In this document: piece by piece, positions 13,088 through 25,500 of the stretch
How the letters are laid out: each line of letters starts with the position of its first letter
How positions within the stretch are numbered: the stretch's first letter is position 1
Assembly: GCF_052857255.1 (NCBI RefSeq)
Contig: NC_135502.1
Span: forward strand, 185,005,806-185,069,805
Length of the DNA: 64,000 nucleotides
Source: Amblyomma americanum
Taxonomy: Eukaryota > Arthropoda > Arachnida > Ixodida > Ixodidae
Reading direction: 5' to 3'
Program-made: the position numbers and the translations under genes
The notes under the pieces: generated by a model
Told to the model about the DNA's origin: nothing
Seen by the model: the letters and a program-made list of their open reading frames with translations, nothing else
Databases searched by the model: none

Positions 13088-13858
13088 TTGGAAGCCGCTG
13101 GGACATCGACGTCAAACTGCTTTAAACAGAGTCACGCTCCGTTCATCGGAACAGGACATGGTGGCAGCGTGAGCGACATGACGATGAGCAACTATTTCTT
13201 CTTTTTGGTTCAGATTGTTGGTTTTGTTCTACCTGGCTGCATTGCTCACGAGAACGCCTGGATTACCGACAGCGACTTGAAAACGATGTACAGCTGTAAT
13301 ACCGAGAGTTACGATGGTACAAGCAACATCGTGCAACACGGCATCAGCCCCTATGGGAAAGGCCCACTGCTGTCCTCGGCCCTCGGAGTAACATGGGAGC
13401 CGATGCAACATCGACGTCAAACTGCTTTAAAAAAACTCACGCTCCGTTCATCGGAACGGGACATGGTGGCAGCGTGAGCGACATGACGATGAGCAACTAT
13501 TTCTTCTTTTTGGTTCAGATTGTTGGTTTTGTTCTACCTGGCTGCATTGCTCACGAGAACGCCTGGATTACCGACAGCGACCTGAAAACGCTGAACAGGT
13601 TTATTACCGAGAGTTACGATGCTACAAGGAATATCGAGCAACACGGCATCAGCCACTGTGGGAACGGTACACTGCTGTCCACGGCCCTCGGAGTAACATG
13701 GGAGCCGTTCCGACATCGACGTCAAACTGCTTTAAACAGAGTCACGCTCCGTACATCGGAACTAGACATGATGGCCACGTGAGCGAGATGACGTTAAGGA
13801 ACTATTTCGTCTTTTAATTCAGATTGTTGCTTTTTGTCCCCCTGGATGCATTGCTCAT

Positions 13859-15646
13859 GTGAACGCCTGGATTACCGACAGCGACCTCAAAACGCTATAC
13901 AGCTTTAATACCGAGAGTTACGATGCAGCAAGGAACATCGAGCAACACGGCATCAGCCCCTGTGGGAACGGTCCACCGCTCTCCACAGCCCTCGGAGTAA
14001 ATGGTAGCCGCTGCGACATCGACGTCAAACTGCTTTCAACAGAATCACGCTCCGTTCATCGGAATGGGTCATGGTGGAACCGTGAGCGAGATGACGTTGA
14101 GGAACTATTTCGTCTTTTTGGTTCAGATTGTTGGTTTTGTTCTACCTGGCTGTATTGCTCACGAGAACGCCTGGATTACTGACAGCGACCTGAAAATGCT
14201 GAACAGATGTAATGCCGAAAGTTACGATGCTAGAAGGGACATCGAGCAACACGGCATCAGCCGCTGTGGGAACAGTTCTCGGAGTAACATAGGAGCCGCT
14301 GCGACATCGATGTCAAACTGATTAAAACAGAGTCACGCCCCGTTCATCGGAACGGGACATTGTGGCAGCGTGAGCGACATGACGATGACAAACTCTTTCT
14401 TGTTTTTGGTTCAGATTGTTGGTTTTGTTCTACCTGGCTGCATTGCTCACGAGAACGCCTGGATTACCGACAGCGACCTGAAAACGCTGAACAGATGTAA
14501 TACCGAGAATTACGATGCTACAACGAACATCGAGCAACACGGCATCAGCCGCTGTGGCTACGGTACACTGGTCCACGGCCCTCGGAGTAACATGGGAGCC
14601 GGTGTGACATCGACGTCAAACTGCTATAAACATAGTCACGCTCCGTACATCGGAACGGGACATGGTGGCAACGTGAGCGAGATGACGTTAAGGAACTATT
14701 TCGTCTTTTAATTCAGATTGTTGCTTTTTGTCCCCCTGGATGCATTGCTCATGTGAACGCCTGGATTACCGACAGCGACCTCAAAACGCTATACAGCTTT
14801 AATACCGAGAGTTACGATGCAGCAAGGAACATCGAGCAACACGGCATCAGCCCCTGTGGGAACGGTCCACCGCTCTCCACAGCCCTCGGAGTAAATGGTA
14901 GCCGCTGCGACATCGACGTCAAACTGCTTTCAACAGAATCACGCTCCGTTCATCGGAATGGGTCATGGTGGAACCGTGAGCGAGATGACGTTGAGGAACT
15001 ATTTCGTCTTTTTGGTTCAGATTGTTGGTTTTGTTCTACCTGGCTGTATTGCTCACGAGAACGCCTGGATTACTGACACCGACCTGAAAATGCTGAACAG
15101 ATGTAATGCCGAAAGTTACGATGCTAGAAGGGACATCGAGCAACACGGCATCAGCCGCTGTGGGAACAGTTCTCGGAGTAACATAGGAGCCGCTGCGACA
15201 TCGATGTCAAACTGATTAAAACAGAGTCACGCCCCGTTCATCGGAACGGGACATTGTGGCAGCGTGAGCGACATGACGATGACAAACTCTTTCTTGTTTT
15301 TGGTTCAGATTGTTGGTTTTGTTCTACCTGGCTGCATTGCTCACGAGAACGCCTGGATTACCGACAGCGACCTGAAAACGCTGAACAGATGTAATACCGA
15401 GAATTACGATGCTACAACGAACATCGAGCAACACGGCATCAGCCGCTGTGGCTACGGTACACTGCTGTCCACGGCCCTTGGAGTAACATGGGAGCCGGTG
15501 TGACATCGACGTCAAACTGCTTTAAACATAGTCCAGCTCCGTACATCGGAACGGGACATGGTGGCAACGTGAGCGAGATGACGTTAAGGAACTATTTCGT
15601 CTTTTAAATCAGATTCTTCTTTTTTGTCCCCCTGGATGTATTGCTC
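13859..15646 (+). repeat. Two tandem copies of an 894-bp trimer (higher-order repeat)
   Basis: Bases 13859-14752 and 14753-15646 are close to identical over three consecutive monomers (one near 301 bp, one 288 bp, one ~305 bp). Differences are few, for example a CTG missing in GGTACACTGGTCC of copy 1 and CACGCT versus CCAGCT. In array 4 only one copy of this trimer is present after LINE-2, so the duplication is recent and local to array 1. Confidence 0.85.
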
Positions 15647-17848
15647 ATGTGAACGCCTGGATTACCGACAGCGACCTCAAAACGCTATACAGCTTTAATA
15701 CCGAAAGTTACGATGCTACAAGGAACATCGAGCAGCACGGCATCAACCCCTGAGGGAACGGTCCACCGCTGTACACGGGCCTCGGAGTAACATGGGAGCC
15801 CCTGCGACATCGACGTCAAACTGCTTTAAACAGAGTCACACTCCGTTCATCGGAACGGAGCATGGTGGCGCCGTGAGCGAGATGACGTTGATGAACTATT
15901 TCGTCTTTTTGGTTCAGATAGTTGGTTTTGTTCTACCTTGCTGCATTGCTCATGAGAACGCCAGGATTACCGACAGCGACCTGAAAACGCTGAAGAGATG
16001 TAACTCCGAGAGTTATGATGCTACATGGAACATCGAGCAACACGGCATCAGCCCCGGTGGGAACAGTCCACCGCTCTCCTAAGCCCTCGGAGCAACATAG
16101 GAGCCGCTGCGACATTGGCGTCAAAATGCTTTAAACATAGTCACGCTCCGTTCATTGTAACGGGGCATGGTGGCACCATGAGCGAGATGACGTTGAGGAA
16201 CTATTTCGTCTTTTCAGTTGAGATTGTTGGTTTTGTTCCACCTGGCTGCATTGCTCATGAGAAGGCCTGGATTACCGACAGCGACCTGATACGCTGAACA
16301 GATGTAATTCCGAGAGTTACGATGCTACAAGGAACATCGAGCAACACGGCATCAACCCCTGAGGGAACAGTCCACCGCTGTACAGGGGCCTCGGAGTAAC
16401 ATGGGAGCCGCTGCAACATCGACGTCAAACTGCTTTAAACAGAGTCACGCCCCGTACATTAGAATGGGACATGGTGGCACCGTGAGCGAGATGACGTTAA
16501 GGAACTATTTCGTCTTTTTAGTTCAGATTGTTGGTTTTTTCCACATGGCTGCATTGCTCATGAGAAGGCCTGGATTACCAACAGCGACTTGAAAACGCTG
16601 AACAGATGTAACTCCGAGAGTTACGATGCTACAAGGAACATCGAGCAACACGGCATCAGCCCCTCTGGGAACAGTCCACCGCTGTTCACAGCTATCGGAG
16701 TAACACGGGAGCCGCTGCGACAGCGAAGTCAAACTGCTTTAAACAGAGTCACGCTCCGTTCGTCGGAATAGGGCATGGTGGCACCGTGAACGAGATGACG
16801 TTGAGGAACTATTTCGTCTTTTTGGTTCAGATTGTTATGTGTGTTTCTATCTGGCTGCATTGCTGACGAGAACGCCTCGATTACCGACAGCGACCTGAAA
16901 ACTGTGTACAGCTGTAATACCGAAAGTTACGATGCTACAAGGGACATCGAGCAACACGGCATCAGCCGCTGTGGGAACGGTACACTGCTGTTCCCGGCCC
17001 TCGGAGTAACATGGGAGCCGGTGCGACATCGACGTCAAACTGCTTTAAACAGAGTCACGCTCCGTACATCGGAACGGGACATGGTGGCAACGTGGGCGAG
17101 ATGACGTTAAGGAATTATTTCGTCTTTTATTTCAGATTGTTGCTTTTTATCCCCTTGAATGCATTGCTCATGTGAACGCCTGGATTACCGACAGCAACCT
17201 CAAAACGCTATACAGCTTTAATACCGAGAGTTACGATGCTGTAAGGAACATCGAGGATCACGGCATCAGCCCCTGTGGGAACGGTCCACTGCTCTCCACT
17301 GCCCTCGGAGTAAATGGGAGCCGCTGCAACATCGGCGTCAAACTGCTTTCAACAGAATCGCGCTCCGTTCATCGTAATGGGTCATGGTGGAACCGTGAGC
17401 GAGATGACGTTGAGGAACTATTTCGTCTTTTTGGTTCAGATTGTTGGTTTTGTTCTACCTGGCTGTATTGCTCACGAGAACGCCTGGATTACTGACAGCG
17501 ACCTGAAAATGCTGAACAGATGTAATGCCGAAAGTTACGATGCTAGATGGGACATTGAGCAACACGGCATGAGCCCCTGTGGGAACAGTCCACCGCTTTC
17601 CCCGGCCCTCGGAGTAACATGGGAGCCGCTGCGACATCGACGTCAAACTGCTTTAAACAGAATCAAGCTACGTTCCTCGGAACGGGGCATGGTGGCGCTT
17701 TGAGCGAGATGACGTTGAAGAACTATTTCGTCTTTTTGGTTCAGATTGTTGGTTTTGTTCTATCTGGCTGCATTGCTCGTGTGAACGCCTGGATTACCGA
17801 CAACGACCTTTTATTTTTTTTTACCGACAATGACCGACGCTGCATTTT

Positions 17849-18195
17849 CGGCAGCGGCGGCAGCACCCTGCAATCACCGCTAATTTTCGGCACTGTCTCC
17901 ACGTTGTCGCAGGAATAGACGCTGGTTTCGGACATAGTAGTGCCTGCCGCTTGGGCCCGTGACGAGTTTCGCCATCGTGGTGAGCTGCAAGAAGGATCAT
18001 CTGCCGACATTTTCGGAAGCTTTGACCAACCTGACCGGGCTGCCTCGTACTGCGGGACTACTGCGCAGGCGCCATTTTCAGCGGACCACATCAAGATAAA
18101 TAGCGTGCCTTCCTGCGGCGGCGGTCATTTCGGCAGCGGCGGCAGCACCCTGCAATCACCGCTAATTTTCGGCACTGTCTTCACGTTGTCGCAGG
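17849..18195 (+). promoter_or_regulatory. LINE-1A 5' UTR with a directly repeated ~70-bp segment
   Basis: The GC-rich stretch beginning CGGCAGCGGCGGCAGCACC and ending ACGTTGTCGCAGG is present at 17849-17913 and again at 18131-18195, 282 bp apart, with only a C/T difference in CTGTCTCC/CTGTCTTC. Repeated 5' UTR blocks in LINEs often carry the internal promoter; that function is inferred here. The second copy ends CAGGTTAGT, a good 5' splice-site match, while the first ends CAGGAATAG. Copies B and C have the same arrangement. Confidence 0.6.
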
Positions 18196-18268
18196 TTAGT
18201 AATTAAGTCAAACACTTTTCGCATAGTGCTGTTGCTGCTTCTGCTGCCGAAAAATTTTGCTCCTTGCA

Positions 18269-19174
18269 ATGTCAATATTGTGTCCAACATGTCATCTGTC
18301 TATATCTGACGACTGTGTTGTAGAGTGTAGCGAATGTCGTCGCATGTCGTCGCATGTATCATTTAGGAAAGTGTGCAGGAATCACAGAAAAATCTTTCGA
18401 ATGTAAAAATGCTGCACAGAAGGAAATCTGGCGGTGTCCGCCCTGCCGTAGTCCGGGACCAGCTTCCGTAGAAAGTAATAACCATGATAGTTCAGATATG
18501 AAAGCAATTCTGTCTTCCATTAACAAGAAGCTTGATAGCCTTCCGATTTTGACAGAAAAGGTTCAAAAGATGGAGCATAGTCTACAGTTCATGTCAAACA
18601 AATTTGACGATCTTGAAAAACAATCAGTGGCCAGGACAATGAAATTAAAGAGCTAAGAAAGAAGGTAGCAGAACTGGAGCCAAAAGATGCTACTCGCGCA
18701 ACCGCACAAAGTGACCTTGAGCGACAGACAAATGAGCTGGAATACAGAAGCAGAAGGCTGAACTTGGAAATTCATGGGGTCCGTGTAGTGCCGCATAAAA
18801 ACCTGATTGCATCATTAAACACAGTCGCTGACAAACTTAAAGTTCCTTATGTAGTCGAACAGGACGTGGTATCTGTTTATAGGCTACCAGAAAGACCAGA
18901 GACAAAACCAGGAAAAATTGTTCACTTTGTTCAGCAACAAATAAGGGATGCGTGGTTAACGAACAAAAGTAACCTGAAACAGTCTGACCCGATGGTTTTC
19001 ATTCAAGAGAATCTGACGCGGCACTGCCGGGAACTGCTCCGTGAATAAAAGAAAATGGCTAAGGATGAAGGCTAAGAATACGTCTGATATAGCCACGGTA
19101 AGGCTCTGGTGCGGAAGACGAAAGGAGCACGTGCTGTTCACATTGGGAGCTATGCTGACCTTAACCCACTCTAG
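18269..19174 (+). pseudogene. LINE-1A ORF1 (PHD-like finger plus FP-like nucleic-acid-binding protein), frameshifted
   Basis: ORF1 proteins of CR1-type elements bind the element RNA. The ATG at 18269 starts MSILCPTC, followed by CSEC; YHLGKC and WRCPPC complete a C4HC3-like zinc finger. A helical, charged stretch follows, then a C-terminal part (QENLTRHCRELLRE, EYVWYSHGK, VRKTKGARAVHIGSY in the less damaged copies) resembling the C-terminal domain of baculovirus FP25K and the ORF1 of many arthropod LINEs. In copy A a 10-bp tandem duplication of TCGTCGCATG at 18341-18350 shifts the frame inside the finger. A further frameshift near 18650 separates the coiled coil from the last domain, and an in-frame TAA at 19046-19048 precedes the end. 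No functional protein is expected. Confidence 0.75.
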
Positions 19175-19215
19175 ACAAGCTAATCACCGTTATGTTCTTT
19201 TTGAAAGTAACTTCA

Positions 19216-22088
19216 ATGACAAATCGCTATTATTATCTGCCAAATGACCTAGACGACATTGTATGTCGGCTACCTCCTAATTCATGCAGATGCGTGCACC
19301 TAAATGCGAGGTCGAATAGAAATAAAGTCTCGTGCCTAGAAGAGTTTTTCACTGAATTTTCATTCCAATACTCCGCCATAATGCTGACTGAAACATAGAG
19401 CACTAACAAATGCGACGTCTTTAGACTGTCCAATTAGAGGAAATTTTATTTAAATCGCATGCACGGCCGTGGTGGGGGTATTGCTTTGTTAGTTTACGAA
19501 AGCGTTGAATGTCAGCTATTCGATTATTTTACCCAGACAAATCCTGATTATGAAATGCTTTCTGTACGTGCAAACAATAACGTGTTTTCAGTTTGTTATC
19601 GTCCACCAAATGGCGATATTGCAAAGTTTCTTGATTTTTATGATCAATTCCCTTCATATATGGCCGAAAATAAGTATACAATATTGCTGATGGAGACTTT
19701 AATATTGACGTCAGTTCTACAGGCTCTGTTAGCCGTGACTTTAATACTATCATACTGTCTAATGGTTTCATAATTACAATTAACATACCTACGAGAGTGG
19801 CACTTGAATACGGGTGAGTCCTAGATCTTTTTATTACAAATTTGTCTGAGAATAATATTAGGTCAGGTGTTTTGTCATGTTGTATCAGTGACCATCTTCC
19901 AATATTTTTATGTGCGGAGCTATTGACACAAAGTAGAGCAAAGCCTCGAATAATAAAGTTTCAGTTAATTACACCTGTGGCGCTCAGTGCATTTCGTAAC
20001 AGTCTATTGCAGGCAGATTGGAGCGATGTAAGAAAATCTCTTGACGCAAACAATGCTTACGATAAATTTATTACAATTTTCAAGCGATTATATCACTTGA
20101 ATTTTTCGTCAAAAGAGCGCAGATTAAATTGCAAAACACGAAAACCATGGATAACGCCGGAGATGCGTCATCAAATGAAAACAAGAGATAAACTTTACCA
20201 AACATTTCTACATACTCATTTACTGGAGGACTGGCTGGCCTTCAAGTCTTATCGTAACAAACTTACAAAACGCCTGCGATTCGCGAGAACTCAGTATCAA
20301 TCCACATATCTTGAAGTTCCTGGCAATCGTTCTGATGTACTGTGGTCTAGATTAAACACACTCCTTCATCGCGGCCATTGTACCGCCCCTGTTTCCAAAC
20401 TAGAAGTAGACGGTATAGATATGGGTGGATCAGATTTGGCTGACGCATTTAATAATTTTTTCACTGTTATGAAAACGACCGGAACCCCGGATGATGCGTG
20501 CGAATACGTAAGTGCTCACAACGCTCGGTCATTGTACTTGTGTCCTGTCACCGCCCACGAAGTCTTATCAACAATAAAAAGTATAAAAAATAGCGCCAGT
20601 TGTGATATCGACGGAATTCAAATACGTCCTGTCAAAGAGGTGTCTGGTGTTATCGCGCCGATTTTAGCCGTTATCCTTAACATTTGTTTAACTAACTCTG
20701 TTTTTCATTTAAATATGCAAATAGCAAAAGTGACCGTACTTTACAAAAAAGTTGACAGAAATAACTTTGGCAAAACAGACCCGTGTCTATCTTGCCTGTG
20801 TTCTCAAAGGCCTTCGAAAAAATTCTGCACACTCGATTTTCAAGTCTCATTGATAAATATAATTTATTTACACCTAACAAATTTGGTTTTCGGAAAAATA
20901 AATCAGTTGAACTGGCGCTCGTGGAGCAAAAAGAGTATATTCTTAAACAATTTGAAAATAAGACACTCGTTCTCGGTATTATTATTGATTTTTCAAAGGC
21001 CTTTGATTTAGTAAACCATAAAATATTGTTGAAGAAATTGCATTGCTATGGTATTCGTGGACAAGCCCTAACGCTTATCGACTCTTATTTATCGAACAGA
21101 CAGCAGCTCGTTCAGATTAGCGACTCTATTTCCGGAGTGAAACCTTTGCTGTGTGGAGTACCACAGTGCGGTATTCTAGGCCCACTATTATTTATATATC
21201 TTTCTTAAAGAAATTGTAAATATAAATTGCGAGGCGAAATACATAATATATGCTGATGATACCAGCATACTTTTTTCAGGGCATGACATTCATGAGCTTA
21301 TCAGAACTTGTAATCACACAATGAAAACACTAGAGTGATGGTCAGCGGCAAATGCTCTGCGTATTAAGGAAAATAAAACAAAAGCTGTTATATTCCGACC
21401 AAAAAATAAAATTATTCCACCTCATGAAAACATAGCACTGAGTACTAACACTATTGAAACAGTTGACCATTTTAAATGTCTGGGCATATTTTTTTCCGCG
21501 AATATGAGTTGGGATTACCACGTAAGACATGTTCTGCAAAAATTAGCTCAGGTGACAGGTGTAATTGGTCGCCTTCGATACTTACTTCCGAAAGGAATCA
21601 AGCTTCTACTCTATCATTCGCTCTTTAGCTCTCATTTAAATTATTGCCACCTAGTATGGGGTACAACGACGGCCACAAATTTAAATCAAATATACTTGTT
21701 TCAGAAAAAATGTATTAGGCATATTTTCAATGCACCTTTTGCAGCATCTACTATTGTTTTATTTTGCATTTCAGGAATAGTTAAAATACACCAGACATAA
21801 AATTACACGTTAAGCAGAAAATTCAAATTTGAAACTTGTAAGAACATAACAAATTTGAGTGTTCTGGCCAATTTAAGAAGTAGGCATTTAAATTATCCCA
21901 CGCGTCATGGAGAAAAGTGGGAAGTAGACAAAGTACGATTAAACTTCGGAAAAGAGCGCTTGTCTTACACTCTTCCGTCCCTCCTCAATCACTATGACCT
22001 TAACAATTTTGACTTATTTGATTGTTCATATCAGGATATCCGCAAGTTATACACAGTGATGTATAACTCTGGTATTTCCACTACTTAA
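19216..22088 (+). pseudogene. LINE-1A ORF2 (APE endonuclease and reverse transcriptase), multiply broken
   Basis: ORF2 would nick target DNA and reverse-transcribe the element. Endonuclease motifs visible are HLNARS, LTET, GRGGGIALLV, VCYRPPNGD and SDHLPI. RT motifs include FGFRKNKSVE, IIDFSKAFDLVNH, GVPQCGILGPLL and YADDT (21249-21260). Lesions are: TAG replacing the W of TETW (19396-19398, private to A); shared TAG at 19435-19437; a frameshift before GDFNID near 19681; TGA after EYG, shared with B; loss of NYRP by a private frameshift near 20772; a frameshift after GPLLF near 21194; shared TGA at 21336-21338; shared stop at 21798-21800. The C-terminal segment (LRSRHLNYPTRHGE...SLLNHYDL) ends at 22088. 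An in-frame ATG at 19192 is also possible as start. Confidence 0.85.
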
Positions 22089-22524
22089 CACTGGTTATAC
22101 TACAAACTTTGTCTCGTTTATCAAATCCATAACCGTATTGAATTGTTTCATCTGGTTGTATGTAATTATCTGTAACAAATTGATTTCTATATTGTATTTT
22201 CCTGTACATTCAGTGTATTTATTCTACACATTTTGTAATTTGATAGCATTTCAGATATTCATTTTTCTAAGAAACTGTTTTGTATTCATTTTTGACGACT
22301 GTAAAAACTGCCTTCTGTATTACCTTAGCATTTCCTTTACTTAGTGTGTGCCCTATAGTCTGTTAAGTTTCAATTTTTGATTTATTTTACGGTAAGGCTG
22401 TTACCGCTCCGAAATTTTTTCATGGGGCTGTGGCCTAGTCAAGCTGTTCTGAAAAACAGCTTTTTGTCACAGTTCTTCTTTCTGTATCACTGACAGAATG
22501 AAAATAAAGATTGATTGATTGATT
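22089..22524 (+). terminator. LINE-1A 3' UTR: T-rich, nested hairpin, AATAAA, (GATT)n tail
   Basis: The AT-rich region has no coding signal. A nested hairpin lies at 22428-22472 (CTGTG...CACAG outside, AAGCTGTT...AACAGCTT perfectly paired inside). AATAAA is at 22503-22508 and four-base GATT repeats lead straight into satellite. In CR1/L2-like elements the short repeats at the 3' end, rather than poly(A), prime target-primed reverse transcription. Confidence 0.7.
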
Positions 22525-25500
22525 GACCTGAAAACGCTGAACAGATGTAATTCCGAGAGTTACGATGCTACAAGGAACATCGAGCAACACGGCATCAAGC
22601 CCTGTGAGAACAGTCCACCGCTGTCCACGGCCCTCGGAGTAACATGGGAGCCACTTCTACATCGACGCCAAACTTCTTTAAACAGAGTCACGCTCCGTTC
22701 ATCGGAACGGGGAAAATTTTTCACCGTGAGCAAATTGACGTTTAGCAACAATTTCGTCTTTTTGGTTCAGATTGTTGGTTTTGTTTCACCTGGTTGCATT
22801 GCTCACGAGAACGCCTGGATCACCGACAGCGACTTGTAAACGCTGAACAGATGTAATACCGAGAGTTACTACGCTACAAGGAACATCGAGCAACACGGCA
22901 TGAGCCCCTGCAGGAAGAGTTCTCGTAGTAACATTGGAGCCTCTGCGACATCGACGTCAAACTGCTTAAAACAGAGTCAGGCTCTGTACATCTGAACAGG
23001 GCATGGTGGCACCGTGAACGAGATGACGTTGAGGAACTATTTCGTCTTTTTGGTTCAGATTGTTGGCTTTGTTCTACCTGGCTGCATCGGTACGAGAACG
23101 CTAGGATTACTAACAGCGACCTGAAAACGCTGAACAGATGGAACACAGAGAGTTACGATGCTACAAGGAACATCGAACAACAGGCGTCAGCCCCTGCGGG
23201 AACGGTACACTGCTGTCCACGGCCCTCGGAGTAACATGTGAGCCGCTGCGACATCGACGTCAAACTGCTTTAATCAGAGTCATGCTGCGTACATCGTAAC
23301 GGGGCATGGTGGCACCGTGAGCGAGATCACGTTGAGGAACTATTTCATATTTTTAGTTCAGATTGTTGGTTTTGTTATACCAGGCTGCATTGCTCATGAA
23401 AACGCTCGGATTATGAACCGCGACCTGAAAACACTAAACAGACGTAACTCCGAGAGTTACGATGCTACAAGGAACTTCGAGCAACGCGGCATCAGCCCCT
23501 GTGGCAACAGTCCACCGCTGTCCTCGGCCCTCGGAGTAACATGGGAGCCGCTGCGACAGCGACGTCAAACTGTTTTAAACCGAGTCACTCACCGTTCATC
23601 AGAACGGGGCATGGTGGCACCGTGAGCGAGATGACGTTGAGGAACTATTTCGTCTTTTTGGTTCAGATTGTTGGTTTTGTTCCACCTGGCTGCATTGCTC
23701 ATGAGAACTCCTGGATTACCAATAGCGACCTGAAAACGCTGAACAGATTTATCTCCGAGAGTTACGTTGTTACAAGGAACATCGAGAAACATGGCATCAA
23801 CCCCTGAGGGAACAGTCCACCGCTGTACATGGGCCTCGGAGTAACATGGGAGCTGCTGCGACATCGACGTCAAACTGCTTGAAACCGAGTCACTCACTGT
23901 TCATCGGAACGGGGCATGGTGGCACAGTGAGCGAGATGACGTTGAGGAACTATTTCGTCTTTTTGGCTCAGATTGTTGGTTTTGTTCCACCTGGCTGCAT
24001 TGCTCATGAGAACTCCTGTATTACCGATAGCGACCTGAAAACGCTGAACAGATGTATCTCCGAGAGTTACGTTGTTACTGGGAACATCGAGCAATACGGC
24101 ATCAGCCCCGGCGGGAACAGTCCACCGCTCTCCACATCTCTCGGAGTAACATGGGAGCCGCTGCGACATCGACGTCAAACTGCTTTCAACAGAATCACGC
24201 TCCGTTCATCGGAACGGGCCATGGTGGCATGGTGAGCGAGATGACGTATAGGAACTATTTCGTCTTTTTGGTTCAGATTGTTGGCTTTGTTCTACCTGGC
24301 TGCATCGTTCACGAGAACGCCTGGATTACTAACAGCGACCTGAAAACGCTGAACAGATGTAACACCGAGAGCTACGATGCTACAAGGAACATCGAGCAAC
24401 CTGGCATCAGCCCCTGTGGCAACAGTCCACCGCTGTCCTCGGCCCTCGGAGTAACATGGGAGCCGCTGCGACAGCGACGTCAAACTGCATTAAACCGAGT
24501 CACTCACCGTTTATCGGAACGGGGCATGGTGGCACCGTGAGCGAGATGACGTTGAGGAACTATTTCGTCATTTTGGTTCAGATTGTTGGTTTTGTTCCAC
24601 CTGGCTGCATTGCTCATGAGAACTCCTGGATTACCGATAGCGACCTGAAAACGCTGAACAGATGTATCTCCGAGAGTTACGTTTTTACAAGGAACATCGA
24701 GCAACACGGCATCAGCCCCGGCGGGAACAGTCCACCGCTGTACACGGGCCTCAGAGTAACATGGGAGCCGCTGCGACATCGACGTCAAACTGCTTGAAAC
24801 CGAGTCACTCACTGTTCATCGGAACGGGGCATGGTGGCACCGTGAGAGAGATGACGTTGAGGTACTAATTCGTCTTTTTGGTTCAGATTGTTGGTTTTGT
24901 TCCACCTGGCTGCATTGCTCATGAGAACTACTGCATTACCGATAGCGACCTGAAAACGCTGAACAGATGTAACTCCGAGAGTTACGATGCTACAAGGAAC
25001 ATCGAGCAACGCGGCATCAGCCCCTGTGGGAACAGTTCTCGGAGAAACATTGGAGCCGTTGCGACACCGATGTCAAGCTGCTTAAAACCGAGTCAGGCTC
25101 TGTACATCTGAACAGGGCATGGTGGCACCGTGAGCGAGATGACATTGAGGAACTATTTCTTCTTTTTTGGTTCAGATTGTTGGCTTTGTTCTACCTGGCT
25201 GCATCGGTCACGAGAACGCCTGGATTACTAACAGCGACGTGAAAACGCTGAACAGATGTTACACTGAGAGTTACGATGCTACAAGGAACATCGAGCAACA
25301 GGCATCAGCCCCCGCGGGAACGGTACACTGCTGTCCACGACCCTCGGAGTAACATGGGAGCCGCTGCGACATCGACGTCTAACTGCTTTAAACAGTGTCA
25401 CGCTGCGTACATCGGAACAGGGCATGGTGGCACCGTGAGCGAGATGACATTGAGGAACTATTTCATATTTTTAGTTCAGATTGTTGGTTTTGTTATACCA

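Larger units (their letters stand above)
311..17809 (+). repeat. Satellite array 1, ~305-bp monomers, about 58 units
   Basis: The array is a head-to-tail repeat in which landmarks such as GAGAGTTACGATGCTAC, CATCGACGTCAAACTG and GAACTATTTCGTC recur every ~305 bp. About one monomer in five is 288 bp, lacking 17 bp where CCACCGCTGTCCACGGCC is replaced by a single T. The first monomer (311 to about 610) is a diagnostic junction variant with AAAATTTTTC in place of the usual CATGGTGG. This array is the longest version of the LINE-bearing higher-order repeat and contains internal duplications at offsets 894, 1217, 3330, 4243 and 6004 bp. Open frames of 60-160 codons occur on both strands but shift by two bases per 305-bp unit and recur in every monomer, so I do not call them genes. 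Confidence 0.95.
17810..22524 (+). mobile_element. LINE-1 copy A, near full length non-LTR retrotransposon, CR1/L2-like, inactive
   Basis: The element is about 4.7 kb and AT-richer than the satellite. In order it has a 5' UTR with a repeated 71-bp segment, ORF1 (PHD-like finger, coiled coil, FP-like C-terminus), ORF2 (APE endonuclease, reverse transcriptase), a 3' UTR with a hairpin, AATAAA at 22503-22508 and a (GATT)n tail. It sits in a satellite monomer between CCGACAACGACCT and GACCTGAAAACG, so at most a 5-bp GACCT target duplication is visible. Both frames are broken. It shares several lesions with copy B that copy C lacks, and also has private ones. Confidence 0.9.

Noticed and set aside
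311..17809. Dozens of 60-160-codon plus-strand frames (MGAAATSTSN..., MYLRELR...) as protein genes
   Set aside because: They recur in every monomer, run across unit boundaries in shifting frames because 305 is not a multiple of three, and overlap one another; they are by-products of the repeat.
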